Assembly (NCBI GenBank): GCA_021234155.1 | Contig: JAJEKV010000047.1 | Location: 594,534-658,533 of the forward strand | Length of the DNA stretch: 64,000 nucleotides | Direction of reading: 5' to 3' | DNA from: Isoetes taiwanensis | Taxonomy: Eukaryota > Streptophyta > Lycopodiopsida > Isoetales > Isoetaceae | Shown here: positions 33,715 to 47,040 of the stretch, piece by piece | Layout of the letters: each line of letters begins with the position of its first letter | Numbering within the stretch: position 1 is the stretch's first letter | The notes under the pieces: generated by a model | What the model was told of the DNA's origin: nothing | Seen by the model: only the letters and a program-made list of their open reading frames with translations | Databases searched by the model: none | Program-made: the position numbers and the translations under genes

Positions 33715-34925
33715 TGTCATACATCAAACCCTAGATTGCCACGTCATTTAAAGTGCTGCATCATCAAACCCTAGATTGTGTGTGCGATCATCAAACCCTA
33801 GATTGTGCCACGTGGCATTTCTTATTGCCACGTTATCAAATCCTAGATCGTGCATGCCACATTATCAAACCATAGATTGTGCAGTGTGCCATTTTTAGTG
33901 CCACGTCATCGGACCCTACAATTTATCATGTATGTCATGCATCAAACCCTATGTATGTCATGTATCAAACCCTGGATTGCCACGTCATTTAAAGTGCCGC
34001 CACATCATCAAACCTTAGATTGTAAGTTATGTTGTATGTCATGGATCAAACCCTAGATTTCCAAATCATTTGAAGTGACATGCCATCAAACGCTAAATTG
34101 TCTGTGGCACATCATCAAATCCTAGATTGTGCAACGTGGCATTTATAGTGCCACATCATCGAACCCTAGAAGTTATCATGTATGTCATGCATCAAACCCT
34201 ATGTATGTCATGCATCAAACGCTAGATTCCCACATCATCAAACCTTAGAATGTGCCATGTGGCATTTCGTATTGCCACAATCTAGGGTTTGACAACATGG
34301 CACTTTAAATGACATGGCAATCTAGGGTTTAATGCATGACATACGTATTTACCATAGCTTCATTTAAAGTGCCACCTCATCAAACCCTAGATTGTATGTG
34401 CCACATCATCAAATCCTACATTGTACCACGTGGCATTTTGTATTGCCACACCATTTAAAGTGACATATCATCAGGCCCTAGATTGTGCATGCCACATCAT
34501 CAAACCCTAGATTGTGCCATGTGGCATTTACAACCTAGGGTGTGATGATATGGCATGCAGAATCTAGGGTTTGATGATGTGGCACTTTAAATGAAGTTAT
34601 GATGTATGTATGTTATGCATCAAACCCTAGATTATCATGTCATTTAAAGTAAGTACCACGTCATAAAACCCTAGATTGTGTGTGCCACATCATCAAACCC
34701 TGTATTGTGCGCATGCCACATGATCAAACTCTAGATTGTGAGAGGTGGCATTTTTAGTGCCAAGTCATCAAACCCTAGATTCTGCTACGTGACATTTCGT
34801 ATTGCCACATCACATGGTGTATGTATGTCATAGATTGCTACCTCATTTAAAGTGGCATGTCATCAAACCGTATATTGTAGGTGCCACATCATCAAACCCT
34901 ATATTGTGTTACGCGACATTAAGCT
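33715..34925. repeat. Satellite-like array rich in CATCAAACCCTAGATTG
   Basis: About 30 copies of the word AAACCCTAGATTG or one-base variants are spaced 25-60 bases apart. They alternate with CCACGTGGCATTT, ATTGCCACAT and CATTTAAAGTGCCAC segments. Most units lie in one orientation, but those near 34280-34345 and 34535-34600 are inverted, giving local hairpins (for example 34495-34530 against 34555-34600). AAACCCTA equals the plant telomere unit, but here it occurs singly inside longer units, not as a run. Confidence 0.85.
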
Positions 34926-34929
34926 ACAA

Positions 34930-35890
34930 AACTTGAAACACAATCTTAGTTGAATTAGGAATCAAGGTTCAAGGCCTTATTAACTTACAACAAGTGCCAA
35001 AACAATAATTGTACATTTCCAATTTGTCAAACAACTTTAAATCTTCGTGATTTATGCTCCATCATGTTAAACAATCTTGCACGTTCCAATATAATATATT
35101 TCTATCCCACACATTAATACCTCACTTTTGTGAACGATCACATGGAATGCCGATCGAAGGTAGACAATTTTCTACTTACTAAGATTTGTGCTCATTCATC
35201 ATGATTTGGCTCAAAATAATTTTTGTCCATAGTGGCCCCATGTTCTTTCCATTCAAGTTGCACTTTTTGAATGGTCCAGAGCTAGCTCTCATGTTTCCTG
35301 AGGCCCCTTGTTTTGCTCAATATCGTAGGGTTTACCAATAGGGTCCTTTATTTGCTTATATTGCACCTCACGTTCCTAGTTCATCTCCCACTTCAATAGA
35401 TATTTCTCACCCCTTTGTGATTGTCACCCTCGATGCTCCCAGTTGCAGCTCCCAGACCTCAATTATTGGATCAATAGAGGCAAAGACTGCTCGACATTCT
35501 GAGATTGCAAGAGCAAGTTGAAGAGACTCATGGGCAGTATATATGGACATTGATCGTCATGGCATCCACCCTTCACCTAAACATCTACCTGCTCTTCGTC
35601 AACCTCAAAACTCAGCTAAGGGGTCTAAAGCCTCCGTATCCCAGCTCCCCTTCCTTCCTACTTAGCGTCACTCTGCCCCTCCTATTGCATCTCATTATGA
35701 TTGCTTTGACCCACTTTAGTGGGCCGATTTGGTAGAGGTTATTGTCTTGCCGCAGACCCAGAAGACAACTTCAAATTCCCCTAAGACACCAGCAGTCTCA
35801 TCTAAATTGACTCAATCACAAAAAGAATGAGGGTAGTCACTATATCTTCAAGAATACAAATGTCACAAGGGAGATATCTAAAAGCTTGCA
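34930..35890. other. Intergenic DNA, no gene recognised
   Basis: Open frames up to 76 codons carry no known motif. A Pro/Ser-rich plus-strand frame at 35505-35735 is not convincing. Confidence 0.35.
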
Positions 35891-35899
35891 GACATGATT

Positions 35900-37405
35900 G
35901 GTCTTTATCACCAGAGGGACTTCTCCAGGGTCTTGCGATGGAGGATGGTACACAAGGAGTTTGCAATAAATATGCAAACCAAGCTAAAATCTCGAGGTGT
36001 CGTCTCAAGGTTTGACCGTGACAGCAATATGGATGCCTTCCAGTCCGTTATGTGTTGATTATGACAACCAATGCATGCTTCTTGATAGATAGTGGACCAG
36101 GTTTGTATCTGTTCTTGGCCTAGAACCATCATTTATTTATTTTAAAATTATGTTTGTTCCAAAATCGTTCCACTTTCGTGCATAATTAGGGCATGAGTTG
36201 CTGTGAAGCCTCATTTGTAATGTACAAAATGTGAAGGTAAACATATGTATTACATTGTTGTTTTCACTTTATTTAGAATCTATGGTGAAATTCATTGCAC
36301 TGATGCAAATACAAGCAAACTTATTGAACAATGGAAAATGCGTAAAATGATACAATGTTGCGGGTTTTTTTTATTTAGCGGTTGGTTGGAAAATAAACCC
36401 CTTTCTTGTACATATTTTTCTAAGAAAGGGTCAATGTACAAGTTCTATCTAACTCTGGATGCTCCAGAACAACATCAGCCACAATTTTGTTTGAGGCAAG
36501 ACCTCTCATAACATCTATGAATTTAAGCAAGAATCATCACTCTCAAAGTTGTCTAGATGATAAGGAGGTGGATTAAGTGCTTGAGTCTGATTAAAGAAGC
36601 ATTTAAGTGCATCATCATATCTCGATTCTTCAGTGTCCTTCTTCTTGATTCCAATACGATCCATCATAGTCCCCATGTCCTTAATAAACACAAGTATACC
36701 TGCCTTGTCTCTTGGATTTGACAACTGAAGATAATCGCTTTGGTCCCATATTGTCAGCAATTCTTTTTGCATACCAGGCAACACCTACAGGATCTCCTTA
36801 ATATTTTGGCGCACCATAGATGACCAAACCCCCAACTTGAATAATTTGAATGCTTCATCTAACATCTCCTTTTGCAATTTATGAGCCACAAAAATTATAT
36901 GACCATATTACCTAAAATGCCCGTCGTATGAAGGGCATTTTGGTAATTTTTGCAAAATGTAAGGGCATTTTGGTATTTTTTTCCTAGAGTCTACTAGGGG
37001 AAGATGTGGGCTACACCTAATACCTTACCACTGTGTGCAGGTAAGGTATGGGCTCGACACCTCCTAGGTGGTGTGCTACCTCAGTGGGGTTCAAGTCGTG
37101 TATGGGGATGGGAAAACCATGACCCTCTAGCTCACTTGTAGTTGACAGGGACCTTCTGGAGGAGAGTAGTCTCTTCCTGCTTCATAGATGCAACCCAAGT
37201 ATAATCCTCTCGACTATAAATCCCAAGATTTATCAGTCTATCTGCAAAGTATGCACAAAAGGGGCAGATGGAGTGGACTACCCAACGACCATGTTTCTTT
37301 GCCACCAGCCAAATCCATTTGCCGTAAAATTCTGTTTGCAATGATCTCTAGAGGACCAAGCTGTTAATCGGTCCCCACGAGTTTGAGCATGCGTAGAATA
37401 TCCTC
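35900..37405 (+). repeat. Dispersed repeat, copy B
   Basis: It matches copy A (30640-31500) in two blocks: about 36020-36130 and 36985-37405. The second block shares TACCTCAGTGGGGTTCAAGT-like sequence, GATTTATCAGTCTATCTGCA and AGTGGACTACCCAAC with copy A. The stretch between, 36130-36985, is extra, and includes a 31-bp duplication (AAGGGCATTTTGGTA, twice near 36930-36980). Confidence 0.6.
36515..36784 (-). CDS. Hypothetical frame within repeat copy B
   Basis: The frame reads MLPGMQKELLTIWDQSDYLQ, then LSNPRDKAGILVFIKDMGTM, with a polar, acidic C-terminus ending DDSCLNS. Beyond the Met the frame continues upstream past one stop with VRQNIKEIL. Composition is protein-like and the extension suggests the tail of a longer decayed protein. 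I do not recognise the family; a transposase C-terminus is one possibility. Confidence 0.3.
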   Translation of the reverse strand: MLPGMQKELLTIWDQSDYLQLSNPRDKAGILVFIKDMGTMMDRIGIKKKDTEESRYDDALKCFFNQTQALNPPPYHLDNFESDDSCLNS

Positions 37406-37544
37406 TTGTTGATGTGTTGTAGTTGAATATGATATTATCTGGTTTATGGTGATCCCACCCTTCGAAGTGGTTATGTATTTGTTATATTGTTATGTGCTCA
37501 TGTTATCGCTTACTTGGCTGAATTGATCCCCAGGGAAGCGGGAT

Positions 37545-38340
37545 AGTGTCGGCATGTCTAATGAAATTCCTAAAGTACAGATTTCTTGCTCCACTATCAA
37601 AGAGTTGACATTAGATGAGCGATTGGCGAGCATGTGTCTTGTGAGGAGAATCTCCAGTTCTTATCACGGTTGGAGCATACGTGTCACGGCGGAAATCACG
37701 AGGTTCCTCTACGTGGTAGCCCCATGCCTCGGTACTGCTGACCCAACTATAGTTTCCTCTATTCCTCCGAACACAGCGTGTGGGGCGCACAGCATTCCAT
37801 CACGATTCTTTGTAACTTCTTTGTGTCGAGGATGGTTCTGCCACAAAGTTTTATTACGACCTCTACGCAATAGAGGCACCGACATCATGGAGCCTTTTAT
37901 GCATTGGCCGAGATGTACAACCCGAGAAGAATCCTGTGAACATAACCCCTTTCGAAGGAAGAATGCGTGCTTTGCCCCGTTGAAGTGGGAAAGCATAACA
38001 AAGTAGTTCTTGGTGATGAGAAAAGGTAGGGCAGGGATGTTTCAAACATCACTTCTTATCCAGAAAGGTTACGCACAAGAGTTTGCTTAGAGCGATGCCC
38101 CCACACCTTCCCCAGAATAGCCAAAGCAGATTTTTCCGAACACCTTCCGCGAATTTGTGAGTCTTTGTGGTTCTTGAGGATCCGAGATGGATTTAGGGAG
38201 TAGGTGGGTGTAGAAACTGGATGACGGCTAGCCACTGACAAGTTCCTAGAAGGAACCCACAGGTGGCATAGGTTTCCCCATACAACAGAGCTACTGATTA
38301 GTCGACAAGTTTAAAATGCAAATAGGCTAAGGATCCACAT
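37545..38340 (+). pseudogene. Decayed protein-coding sequence of unknown family
   Basis: A 150-codon frame (37554-38006) starts MSNEIPKVQISCSTIKELTL, DERLASMCLVRRISSSYHGW. After a stop the reading continues in neighbouring frames with VLGDEKR and ERLRTRVCLERCPHTFPR. It follows repeat copy B directly and could be the first protein of the same retroelement. No zinc knuckle, protease or polymerase motif is visible, so I leave the function open. Confidence 0.3.
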
Positions 38341-39652
38341 CCCTCCGCCCCTCTCTCAAGTCCTTTGAGGAGAGAGAATCAACCATAGGCACTGGAGGCG
38401 AGATCTTGGGCTCGGAGACCATAACACTCATAATAGAGGCCTATTGAAGTATTTATCAAAAAATGATCCGAGGCTGCATGCATCTGTATGACGACCAGAG
38501 CGCTCTGGGAATCTATGAGGAGATAAATAATCGGTACCAATAAACCGAGGCATAAACAACTTGCAACGTGCATATTCACCTTCCTCAAAGACAACTTGGC
38601 TCAATCTCGAATTGTTCTCAAGCATTGTCGAAACTTTTGAAACCGAATGTTAAAGTGTACAATATATAAAATACCAAATTGTTGCAGTCTAGGAAAATAT
38701 ATTTACACACATGGCATTTTTAGCCTTGTGATCATTAACCTTATCAGAATCTTTAGTTATTCGGAACATTTTAGTTCTGACAATCTAAAAATATGGGATA
38801 TGAAGCTGCCATGGTCTTGAATTACGACGAGAGCCAGTCTGTGTTGTGGCGGGCGGCTTCTGCAAAACCGGCCTCCGTCCTCATTTCACTTTTAGGTTGG
38901 TCTGTTCATGAATCTCACTCCATTACACGCATTTGAGAAGAATTCCTTCTGTGAAAGATTCTTACAAAACTAGTAAAAATATCCACCAAAATATTGAATT
39001 AGCCAAGTTGCAAAATCAAGCTTTTGATTCACTATGTAACGAATCTGACATTTTTCCGCACAACTCAATCAAATAGAATTACAAGTAAAAGGGAGACGGA
39101 TGGAAATTAATAAATCATTTTCAACCTGGCTACACTGCGCTTTGTTGTGTTATATCAAGGCCGAAATGTAAGCGTGACGTGCAAGCTGTTCTGAAATTGT
39201 TTTCAAGTAACATTATGGTCATGGCAGGTCATTTTAACAAGGTTATATCAGATTCAAGGAGCGATGGTATTTCCAAGGAAAAGTTACATCTCTTGTTCGC
39301 TTAACAGATTCAGAGTGCAATAGCTGCTGTTTTGGAGCCTAGCGAGTCCCAGCAAGGGATATGATTTTGAATTGTAGAAGACTTCTATCAGGTCATGTGC
39401 AGTTACAATTACACAACAGATTTTCCGTATAGAAACGAACAAACTATTTCCATGGAGACCAAAGCCACCGTGTGGAATATATGGGTTGATTGTTGGTAGC
39501 TTAACAGAAAATGCAGTAATTGATGAGGTATTTATTTGATGAGCGTGATAAATACATAGAAGTTCGTGAGTAAATTTCCTTGCTTGAATAAATTCATGCA
39601 TTATGATTATTGACTACTTGTGGCTTGATTAAAATTTCTGTCTACAAAACAG

Positions 39653-41200
39653 GTACTTGTCATACCAATGCTGGCTCCTAGATCATACACGAAAGAAGAT
39701 GTAGTGGAACTTCAGTGTCATGGTGTAAGGAATATATGTGTACATAGAGTTCTAGAGCTTTGTCTACAAGGAGGCTAGACTTGCTCAACCAGGTAATGTA
39801 CATTTGTTCAAAAGTGATTTGGCTACAACGAAATCGGGTCAGAAGAAATAAAGATGGGACACAATGGAGCATTTTAAATAATAAATTCACTGCCTTATTT
39901 ATGTGTTACTGCTTGGGATTTTAAACAAATTTCTTCCCTCTCAGTACCATCATTCTGATCCTTAATTACATCTTTCAAATTATTTAATAACACAGGAGAG
40001 TTTACAGCCGTGCATTTTTAAATGGACGGGTTAGATTTGGCCCGCTGCGCTCAAAGGGCACAACTGAAGTAGCGAGCAGCAAAGACAACTGCACTGCTGT
40101 CGCTGCTTTCAGCTGGGTTGCAGGTATTGTGAAGCTTTTTCAAAGGTTATCTGAGGGGTATAAAGGCTTATGCTTACAACTGCTGCTTCTACTGTGAGGG
40201 AGGTCTATCTTCATTAAATTGCAATTGATGCGATTAGACTGCATCCGAATGCCTACAGACATTGAAGCTAGATTGGACTTTGATGATAACCTTCCAGCCT
40301 TACAGGTTGATATAATTAATGAGAAGATATGCTGTGTCCAAAAAGCAGGTGCAAAATGCTCTGATGACTGCCAGCCATCGCAGACTGCTTCAGACTGGAA
40401 TGTAGGTGCGCGAATAGTACAGAATAATCTTAGTAGTTTTTTGAATTTATCTTAAAAAATCAGGCATGTTGTGTGATAAGGGATTTGCTGGCATTGGGCG
40501 TCCCAATGTGGGAAAATCCAGCTTGTTGAATGGGCCAAGTAGGTGAGCTCTGCTTTTCTACTCTATGAGATTTTTAATATTAATTTAATTTTAAGTTGAG
40601 CCCATTCATAGGATAAAAAACTTATTTTCTTCAACTTAGTATCCTTCTCAGTTCTGTTGGTAAAAGTGGCAGCATAGACCACTCATTTACTCAAATACAT
40701 TCCAGATTCCTAGTGAATGACGACAAAATATCTGTTGAATTTTCCCTGACAATAGTCCCCCCTATTAGGGCTCGCCCTTCTCTACTTACCTTTTTATCTT
40801 ATCTACTTCTATTGCTCCTGTCTGAAGCCTCTTAATGACTGCAAGTATGCCCTTTGGATTTATGTGTCTAAGATCTAGTAATATGATGTCTAGATGGCAT
40901 AGTGACTGTAAAATGTTCACAAGGTCTCGTCACGACATACGGCATGAAAAACAGCTGACGTATCATTCTTTGTGATAATGTCTGCGGCGGTGCGTCTGCG
41001 GATTTTAAGAGCTTTTCATCTTTGCAGAGTGAGCGGGCTGTATTGGCAAAATAGCTGGAATTGTATTGACATTGTTGAGGCAAAGACTTACTACGTCATA
41101 AATGGCATTCAGTAAGACTTCTTGACACAGCGATTGATGCATTGACACCTGATGATGTTGTGGAAACGCCATTAGCAGTTACTTTAGTATTTAGACCTGA
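39653..41200 (+). pseudogene. MnmE/TrmE tRNA-modification GTPase pseudogene
   Basis: MnmE helps make modified wobble uridine in organellar tRNAs. Intron-separated pieces lie in the right order. 39653-39792: VIPMLAPRSYTKEDVVELQC, then VHRVLELCLQGG and RLAQPG. 39996-40123: EFTA, RAFLNGR and LDLAR in shifting frames. 40199-40401: DCIRMPTDIEARLDFDDN, then VQNALMTASHRRLLQTG. 40464-40542: the P-loop GIGRPNVGKSSLLN. 41028-41200: SERAV, DIVEAKTYYVINGI, RLLDTA and TPDDVVE. GT-AG borders remain at most junctions, so this is an unprocessed copy. Frameshifts and stops in nearly every exon show it is dead. N-terminal exons and the part after G3 were not found. Confidence 0.85.
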
Positions 41201-41209
41201 GTAAATTCA

Positions 41210-44190
41210 TGTATTATATTCATTATTTCAGTGCATCTGGTTTTTTGCATCCATTCCACCCCAGCCAGTCATCAACTATGCATCTTGGCATTCCACATGC
41301 TTGGACATGTTTATTAACGAGAATGCAGTTGGCAATGTGGGAGATGCATTCTAAATCATAAAGATGTGACTCAATCTTTAGCAAAACATTGGTTGTACCA
41401 CTAACCCATTTTTACCACCAAGTGATTGTCCTGCCAATGCCTAAACTTTTTTCCAATCTGAGGGCCTAAATTTTGCCCTGGTTTTGTGTATATGTCGTGA
41501 AAACTTCAAAATAAATGTGATAAAATCTCATAGGTATCGCGGCAGGATGATAGAAAAGTCATTCCAAGACAATTTTGGATGATTTTAAGTAGATTTCACT
41601 GATAGAAATCTTCTTTTGTTATCTCTATAGTTCAGAGGTCCAGGCCCAGCAGCTTTTGGTGCTAATTTTTGTGGTTATGGTTGTGAGTGCCCCTTGAAGG
41701 ATGGACATTGGATGACAACTTAGTGCTTGAAAAAGTTTTGGGGGCATCATCCGTGGAATGCAATGGACCTGGTTCATCCAAGTATTTGGAGGTTGGTTTC
41801 CTTCTAAAAACCTTTTGCCTTTGTCCTAAGGATCCCCTCAAAGATGATGCCTTATGTTTATGGAGTTCACTAAATATGGGCAGGCTGATTAATGTGGGTG
41901 TGAGAGAATCATTAGCATTGCAGGGATGGGAATACTTAGGCTTGGATAAGACCAGGAGAATCTGGTGAAAGCATCATCATGGCATCCCCAAAATAATATG
42001 GATGGTGGCGGAGGAAAGTTATAGAAAACCGTCATGATATATAATATTTTTACATTGCATCTAAGATGTGGGCTTCCTCCCAATACTAGTAGGCACAAAT
42101 TCACCTCACGTGTAATAGCCCATATGCTTTTCTTTGACCTGATGTGCAGTTACCTAAGGAGGCTAATTACAATGACATTATGACCAGAGAAACGGTTTTA
42201 CAAGTATGATGGACAATTTCACGGAAGCCCATAAGATAGGAGAAAGTAATTTAATTATAGTGGAATACCTGTTCTGCAATTTTTTTCTAAAATACAATCT
42301 TAAAAAGTAGATGCAGTCCAAGTGTGCAAACACTTAAAATTTTCTGCATGATAATTATTTTTGTATTTTGAAGCTGAGGGGGCATTTATGCATATTTGTT
42401 TAATTAAGGACATTTTTACACTTATGGGCGCTTCTTACTACCAGTAATGTTCAAATATTTTTTATGCGGAAACAAACTAAGAGGCCAGTTGCAATTTTAG
42501 TAATAAATAAAAATTATGCTTACAAGAAGTGCCCATTGTCCTCCCCTGATCTTTTGTGGAACATCTTTTTTGAAAATTGTTCAAACAAGTGCAACATTGC
42601 TGGATTGGCCCTCCCAAGAGCTGGGAGCAAGTCTATTGGAATTGGTTGACTGGGAAAATTGTCTATGAATGGACAACAATGGGTCTGTGAATCAGGTATA
42701 TTTGCGTAGACCAGTACATCCATCCCCCAACAACACAAGAAAAAAAAGAGAAAAAAAGAAAAAAAAAAAGGAAAAAGGAAAGGAAAATGCAAAGCTTATT
42801 ATTATATGACTTTTATATAAGTTTTGGTTAATTCTGAGACAATCGGAACAACTCATTAAAGCAAGTGAGGTAAGCGTGAGGTGCGGATTCTATACAACGA
42901 GGCTTGCACTTTGATTTTTGGACAATAGATTTAAGAGAGGTCATCATGGCGTTAGGTGAAATTTGTGGAGAAGACATTTCCGAAGAAGTGCTATCGAACA
43001 TCTTCGGCCTTTATTGGCAAATAGACATATGATCAATGAGAGAATTTAAGAGGTAGATTTGATTTGATTCTTACACTTTTTTAAGCTGCCTTGGGGTCTT
43101 TCCTTGCATGCAAATCCATTTACTCTTGGTAAGATTAGTGCTCTTAAAAAGAAAAATAGAAGGCAACTTCAGCAACAAAACTTCAGATCAAATAACAATT
43201 TAGGAGGAACAAAAACTTTGATGTCAAATAATTGGTAAACAAGGACAATTTGAAAAGTTAAACAAGATGTTATTTTAGTACTATTGATTAGATGCCATGT
43301 TCCCAAAGTGTATATATTTTCTAAAAGCGTCTTAGTGATCAAACATAATTCATTAAAATGCAACTAATGTCGATTTAGTCAAAAGGTAAAATGGTTATTA
43401 GAATTTATTTGTAACATCTATCTCATGTAGAGGTAATTAAATGTCCTGTCATCCATGGGCGAGAATATACTTGCAAAATGTTGATATTTAATGTAGTGAT
43501 GTCAGGTGGACAAAATATACTACGATGTTGGCCTTAGCGAGGGGATAGTCGCCAAGAAGGGTGAGTTTGGGTATATGGCTTCGATGACCTGGATTAGGAG
43601 TCTAGTCTAACGTCTAGCCAGAGCCAAATACTAAGTTGTTTCAAGATCTGTGACGTTTGGAGTATTACTGCATTTAGTGGAGTTCTGGTGTAGTTTTAGA
43701 GGTACATTTGACATTTCCTCGAGTGGAGTCAGTCTATTTGTTGGCACGATGGATCACACTAGTTTTGAGCTTTCAAGGTTCATTGGTTTTCACCAGGTAA
43801 GTTATCTATGTGGTATATTTTGGTTTTATTTGTGTCTAAAAAGTGCAGGTGCGTATAGGAAGTATTTTAATTAAGGAACCCTTTGTAATATTTTGAGATA
43901 TCATATGCTTTGATTTAAAGTAAGGGAGGGCAACCTCAGCTCCATTCATTATATCAACATGGTTATTTATGTTGTTCCGGTTGTGTTTAGTAGTATCTGA
44001 CTAGGTTTTTAAAGCGATGATGATGATATAATTGCCCTCACATTGTTTGATTCAAGATCATGGATATATACCTTGATGATTCATAAATATTTGCTACCTC
44101 AGTGTGGATATACTACCATAAGGATCTGATGAATTGTAAGGATTTTGTGAATAAACAGTAGATGGTTGCTGATTACGGTTTCCTGAGTAA
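41210..44190. other. Intergenic DNA downstream of the MnmE pseudogene
   Basis: No gene recognised. An A-rich run with AAAAAAG units lies at 42738-42780. The remainder of the MnmE gene is not identifiable here. Confidence 0.4.
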
Positions 44191-44699
44191 AGTCATCTAC
44201 AAATGACGAATAATCAAAATTAGATTAATGAATTGGTTGAGGCGGTGATTTTTATATCGGCAGAGCACGCCAGACCAAATTGACATGGGAACCCGGGGCA
44301 AGGGATTACCAGCAGGACCAGTACTGGGATTAAAATGGGCTTTTGAGGAGACTTGGCGTGTGGGTATCTTGTGCAATATTACATTATGACATAATATGAA
44401 GATCTTAAGCGCAGCAACATCATCGGACATAGCGGGTAAGCTGCATCCATGATGCCTTTGGAGATGAATCCCAACAAACCCAGCGGGTTGTGTCCGCAAC
44501 ATCACATGGTGGGCGGTGGTTGAGTCGGGATCAGCTCAGCATGGGCCGACTCGGATGACAAAGCGTGGACATTGTTGCAGAGTGTGATTTTCATCTTCAA
44601 TGGCTATTGTGGCAGCACCTGACCCTCGATGACCCATCTGCCCCTCAATTCAATTGGAAATTTATCAATACGTTAACCAAATCTGTGTACATAAATCTT

Positions 44700-45540
44700 T
44701 CTGAACCTCCATGAGCATGGGATTGATCTGGAACTTGTGGTGTGATGTTTTATGTTCAGGCGCAACATCTAAGATTTGGGAAGCAGTATGGGGGCAACGC
44801 CATGATGGTGATCCCTTGATTTTAGTCTCTATGCAATTGTGCTCTTGCACATTCCATCATGAGAACCACTGCGCTCGCCTCTCCTTCTAGCAGGCCTCGA
44901 GTCATTGCGGATCCATGGCAATAGTATATGACAGGTTGGGGAGATGACCATTGCCCATGCTCAAAAGTGGTGTGTGGCGTCAGTCATGGGTGTAGAATCA
45001 ACATCTCTGTAAAGGATGCGACATGGGCGTAGTTTTACCCTCGGTAGAGGCTTTATACCTGCTCCGGTTCATTCCATGTAGCGGATAGCAGTACAGGCCC
45101 AGGACTCGCGACCCCATATAAAGGCGAATTCCACCAAAGCGAAACCTGAGTGTTTAATGGAGTGAGCCCGGGTCATATGGCCCTGCTTTGTAACTGTTGT
45201 TCTGTAGTATATGGTGCCTTCAACTCACTATACACTTTCCGTGGTATGATGGAAGTGTTCCAGTATATGGTAGTAGAAAACTCTATGTTCAGATTCTTGT
45301 AGGTGGGTGATATCTACATTCTTCCCCTGATAAGTGAAGGAGGAAAGCCTTGGTTGGCGCGAAGATAAGACAAGCAAGACTTTAGTATTGGTCAAATTGA
45401 CGCATTCCGATCTGACTCGACAAAATATATAGATGTTTAACTGGTGTGTATGGGTCGGAAGGTCCACATCATACAAGTATATATTTGTTGTTGCTAATTT
45501 TTTCTGCAAACATGAATATATAGTTAGAGATGTCAAATTT
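44700..45540 (-). pseudogene. LINE ORF2 C-terminal part
   Basis: The 102-codon frame 45228-45536 reads ECVNLTNTKVLLVLSSRQPR, then SSFTYQGKNVDITHLQES, matching the segment after the RT where L1 elements carry NxxKT and xFxYxGxxV. Further down the strand, weak similarity continues to 44700, with stops. Confidence 0.6.
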
Positions 45541-46199
45541 TATATCTAGATCTAAGTAGAGGCTCATCTTCGAGCACTTGTGGAAAGACCACACAATCTA
45601 CATAGAAAATCTTGGCATGATGACCTATGAGGCAAAGAATGGTTTTCTAGCAAAGTCTTCAAGAAGGTCTAAAAATTCTACGGTTTCTAGAAGTTCAAAA
45701 CCTCAGTTTTCGAATCAATTTCGAAAGAGGACGAAAATTTCTCATTTGTTGCTTGGGTTCCGGATTTCTATAGTACATAAAACCTAATATGCGGTAAGAT
45801 TACGGCCTTCAGCATTCTAATAAAAGGCATCTAAGGAAAAGAGCGGAAAACACTATATTATGTCTGCATGCGATCCGTTTAACGCGTTTGCGATAGGATA
45901 TATGGGCACGTCAAAAGCAAATGTCAACAAATCTCTGCCAACATATGGAGACATTTTCTTATGATACCAAAATCTCTATACAACCAGGTCAAAATTCAAA
46001 ACTTAGAATCGAGAGAGGCTAGGGATCAATAAGTAATCCTGCAATTAAACCTCAAGAATCAATTTTCTGACACCTTCATCTTTGGTCTCAGTGGGCTCGA
46101 GCAATTCGAGATCTAAGAAGCCCGGAGGCGCAAGATTCAGAAAGGAAAATCTACAAAGAATCGATTTTGACATTATTTTTGTTGCTTTCTGGCTGATAT

Positions 46200-47040
46200 G
46201 AAACCCTTGATCGAGAAAAGTTTAAAAGAACCCTTGTGTCGGGTACAAAGCTCCATCATCCCGTTTTCGATGCCCTTCAAATTAGTCAATGTAAAGGCCA
46301 ACATGGAGAGAATAGCATCTTTAAAGCGGACCCATTATTCATTGGCAATTTGTCCTAATAGAGACAGGCGGCCACAAGCATGTCTCCATATAGTGCATAT
46401 ACCACACCTTAGGTCTCGGTGCTCCCAATGGACTTAAGTTTTCCCAAAATTTTCTCGTGTCACAGTGTCAAATGCCTGCAAGGTCAATGAAGCAGCAGCG
46501 GAGGTCTCGTTGGTGATTCCTGCTATCCTCAACCAAAGTCCAGAGTGTGAAAATGTGATCAATGGTGGAGTGCTGGGCATGAATCCTACCTATGTGAGGG
46601 CTTGTACTTCGGTCTTCTCTGCCCATATTGTCAATTGTTGTTTAAGGATGCTGGCCATCAATTTTGCAAGGAGTGAACTAACCATAATTGTTCTATAATT
46701 TGCTGGGTTGTGTGGGTCTGGGTCGCTGGATGGGCCCCACTGCCGCTGAGTGGTCAGTGTTGGAAGCCTTCTGTCCGGTTGAATAATCACGTTCACGGGG
46801 ATGGGCATGCCTCGATAGCCACATGTCATCCCAAGTCTGTTGCGCATGGGTGACAGATCTTTGCGAGGCCAAAGACCGCCCCTCTTGCTGATCTCAATGC
46901 TTCGGGCCTCGCGGGGTGCTGGGAGGACCCGAGGGATTGCTAGGTGGTGCAGGCTTATTGTGCCATTGGCGAGAACATGAGGCACCAAGCTCAGGCTGGC
47001 ACTTTTGGGAATGTCTGGGATGTCGCCGATCACCTTGACA
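46200..47040 (-). pseudogene. LINE reverse transcriptase (broken)
   Basis: NYRTIMVSSLLAKLMASILK then QQLTIWAEKTEVQALT (46590-46740) is the RT start with the YRTI motif. It passes into HAQHSTIDHIFTLWTLVEDS and RCCFIDLA (46470-46580), the segment with the first catalytic Asp, then FDTVTRENFG after a frameshift. The region where the second catalytic motif (xADD) should be is not readable. STIDHIFTL is very characteristic of plant L1-like RTs. Confidence 0.85.

Noticed and set aside
33715-34925. Interstitial telomere array or CRISPR-like repeats
   Set aside because: The AAACCCTA words are not consecutive, and the spacers themselves are repeated and of variable length.
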